Shown here piece after piece: positions 62,393 through 64,000 of a DNA stretch of 64,000 nt (positions are counted from its first letter, which is position 1; every line of letters begins with the position of its first letter). The notes beneath the pieces are model-generated. The model was given only the letters and a program-made list of their open reading frames with translations, was not told the origin of the DNA and searched no databases. Source of the DNA: Variibacter sp. (GTDB lineage Bacteria; Pseudomonadota; Alphaproteobacteria; Rhizobiales; Xanthobacteraceae). The stretch is from positions 1-64,000 of the forward strand of contig JADGHE010000001.1 in assembly GCA_019689555.1 (NCBI GenBank). The letters run 5' to 3'. A program made the position numbers and the translations under genes.

Positions 62393-62944
62393 TGGGAAAC
62401 TCGGCCACGGCACGGGCGGCTCGTGGCAGCCTTGCTGTGCAACCGCCAAGCTTTGGCGCGTTCAGGTCCTGTTCCTTATTCCGAACACATGGTCGTGATC
62501 GCGGCAGGCCTCTCTCCGCGACGATCGAGCCCGATCGGCTCCGCCCGCCCGAATTGGTCCTATATAGAAGGCACCGGCACGCGATGTGGGGCGGGGCCGA
62601 GAAGTGCGGGGAGGGCACGGTCGGCTTCGCGCGCGCTTCGTCGCGGCACGGTTCGCGGAGCGCCGGCAGCGGGCGTTCAGGCCGGCTCACAAGGGCATCC
62701 GGCGTTCGGCGCCGAGGCGCTGCGGTCCGTCCGCACGGACCGTCTGATCGGCGACCTTGCGGACAGGCCGGCGCGACGCGATGTTCTTCCGTTCCCCGTT
62801 TCGGGAACGGCCGCGCCAGGCAGAATTTGGACGGCGTCGCCTTGCGGGTGTACCAGACACTGGGACTGGAACCATCGAGCCCCCGCCTTTGCCTGTAAGG
62901 GAGCGGGGCGTGTTCAGCGTGCCGGCTGGGTCAGAGACAACGTC
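62393..62944. other. Intergenic region upstream of glnD
   Basis: About 550 bases between the ssuA promoter and glnD. No gene is recognisable; long open frames here are of high-GC origin without family features. CTATAT at 62560-62565 may be a -10 for glnD, with no good -35. I see no tRNA, terminator or repeat array. Confidence 0.4.
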
Positions 62945-64000
62945 ATGGATGTGGCGACAAGAACTCTCGAAGGCGATCCCCTCCTCGATGCGCCGGCGAT
63001 CGCGGCCGATCTGGAAAAGCTCGCGGCGGCCCATACGGGCAACGAGCGCGACCTGCGGACCGCCGTGGCGCAGCGGCTCAAGGCGGCTCTGGCGCAGGGC
63101 CGCGCCGAGGCCGAACGGCGGCTGCTCGCGGACCGGCACGGCCGCGGCTGCGCCGAGCGTCTGTGCGCGATGCACGACGCGGTGATCCACATCCTCTTCG
63201 ACTTCGTGCGCCGGCATCTCTATCCGCTGGACAACCCGTCCGAGGCCGAACGGATGGCCATTGTCGCGACCGGCGGCTACGGCCGCGGCCTGCTCGCGCC
63301 CGGCTCGGACATCGATCTCCTGTTCCTGCTGCCCTACAAGCAGACGGCTTGGGGCGAGTCGGTCGCCGAAGCCATCCTCTATTGCCTCTGGGACATGGGG
63401 CTCAAGGTCGGGCACGCGAGCCGATCGGTCGAGGAATGCATGCGGCAGGCGCGCGCGGACATGACGATCCGCACCGCGCTGCTCGAGGCGCGTCACCTGC
63501 TCGGCGATCGCAAGCTCACGGAGGAGATGACGGCGCGCCTGCGCAAGGAGGTGATGCAGGGCACCGCCGCCGAGTTCGTCGCCGCCAAGCTCGCCGAGCG
63601 CGAGGAGCGGCACCGCCGCGCCGGCCAGTCGCGCTACCTCGTCGAGCCCAATGTGAAGGACGGCAAGGGCGGCCTGCGCGACCTGCACACGCTGTTCTGG
63701 ATCGCCAAGTACGTCTACCAGGTCGACGAGCCGGAAGAGCTGATCGCCCGCGGCGTCTTCGATCGTGCCGAATACCGCCTGTTTCGGCGCGCCGAAGAAT
63801 TCCTGTGGGCCGTGCGCTGCCACATGCATTTCGTCACCGGCCGCGCGGAAGAACGCCTGTCGTTCGAGATCCAGCGCGAGATCGCCGTGCGCCTCGGCTA
63901 CACCGAGCATCCCGGCCAGCAGGACGTCGAGCGCTTCATGAAGCACTACTTCCTGATCGCCAAGGACGTCGGCGACCTCACGGCGATCCTCTGCGCCGCG
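62945..64000 (+). CDS. glnD: PII uridylyltransferase GlnD, 5' part (cut by window end)
   Basis: The first 352 residues of GlnD are visible; the full protein is about 900 residues. The N-terminal nucleotidyltransferase domain has GGYGRGLLAPGSDIDLLFLLPYK, with the metal-binding Asp pair, followed by the helical RYLVEPNVKDGKGGLRDLHTLFWIAKYVYQ segment that is diagnostic for GlnD. The enzyme adds UMP to PII when glutamine is low and removes it when glutamine is high; the HD and two ACT domains lie beyond the window. ATG 62945 (MDVATRTLEGDPL) is preceded by a weak AGAGA; no better start is in frame close by. Confidence 0.95.
   Translation, partial: MDVATRTLEGDPLLDAPAIAADLEKLAAAHTGNERDLRTAVAQRLKAALAQGRAEAERRLLADRHGRGCAERLCAMHDAVIHILFDFVRRHLYPLDNPSEAERMAIVATGGYGRGLLAPGSDIDLLFLLPYKQTAWGESVAEAILYCLWDMGLKVGHASRSVEECMRQARADMTIRTALLEARHLLGDRKLTEEMTARLRKEVMQGTAAEFVAAKLAEREERHRRAGQSRYLVEPNVKDGKGGLRDLHTLFWIAKYVYQVDEPEELIARGVFDRAEYRLFRRAEEFLWAVRCHMHFVTGRAEERLSFEIQREIAVRLGYTEHPGQQDVERFMKHYFLIAKDVGDLTAILCAA

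Noticed and set aside
62392-62898. Open frame of 168 codons upstream of glnD
   Set aside because: Its composition is Arg/Gly/Ser-rich with no family features or ribosome binding site, and it covers the promoter region of the divergent ssuA gene.

Overview
The window is a 64 kb piece of a GC-rich (roughly two-thirds G+C) alphaproteobacterial chromosome, most likely order Hyphomicrobiales (Rhizobiales). The evidence is gene content and order: hemC-hemD-mitofilin homologue-hemY divergent from tsaD-gpsA-EVE, helicase-S4-fdxA-carD, a RegB/RegA (ActS/ActR) pair, rsmB-heparinase, and an ETF-beta methyltransferase homologue. It reads as ordinary core chromosome. I see no prophage, transposase, CRISPR array or rRNA.

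Layout. 1-6.3 kb: 3' part of an MFS exporter, tRNA-Thr(CGT), then the heme cluster hemC, hemD, a Mic60/mitofilin homologue and hemY on the minus strand. 6.4-11 kb: tsaD, gpsA, an EVE-domain gene, topoisomerase IB and a lysine methyltransferase homologue. 11-14.9 kb: a homodimeric pyruvate-dehydrogenase-type E1 with no E2/E3 genes, a NodB-type deacetylase and a DUF1127 gene with a well-defined promoter, operator-like repeats and terminator. 15-19.8 kb: a possible sulfolactate module (SuyA-like, SuyB-like, Ldh_2/ComC-like dehydrogenase, nitroreductase) divergent from a TauE/SafE exporter. 19.8-28.4 kb: PAP2 phosphatase, thiolase, DacF-type carboxypeptidase, CobW GTPase, acyl-CoA ligase, CelD-like acetyltransferase, rpmB. 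28.7-35.4 kb: DUF3108 lipoprotein-like/secreted protein, Suv3-like RNA helicase, S4 protein, ferredoxin, CarD with tandem terminators. 35.5-48.8 kb: M48 lipoprotein protease, a degenerate nuclease-fold protein, a long amidase, tRNA-Arg(CCT), DapA-like aldolase, GGDEF/EAL protein, NicO metal transporter with DUF1007 partner, M3 peptidase. 48.9-57.4 kb: gamma-glutamyltransferase, YbaB, RegA/RegB, HtpX, RsmB, heparinase-like protein. 57.4-64 kb: OsmC, zinc alcohol dehydrogenase, SsuA/SsuC/SsuB-type ABC importer, and the 5' part of glnD.

How genes work together. The heme genes catalyse two consecutive tetrapyrrole steps. SuyAB plus the Ldh_2 dehydrogenase and TauE/SafE could convert sulfolactate to pyruvate and export the released sulfite; the SsuABC-type importer 40 kb away could bring in sulfonates, but no desulfonating monooxygenase is in the window. 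RegB/RegA sense redox state. The strongest non-coding signals are the DUF1127 promoter with nested direct and inverted repeats, nested palindromes upstream of ssuA, the htpX leader (either a heat-shock promoter or a structure that hides the ribosome binding site), a duplicated terminator after carD, and a tandem duplication of the ribosome binding region of the M3 peptidase gene. I did not find a clearly undescribed multi-gene system; the sulfolactate-like cluster and these regulatory elements are the best candidates for follow-up.
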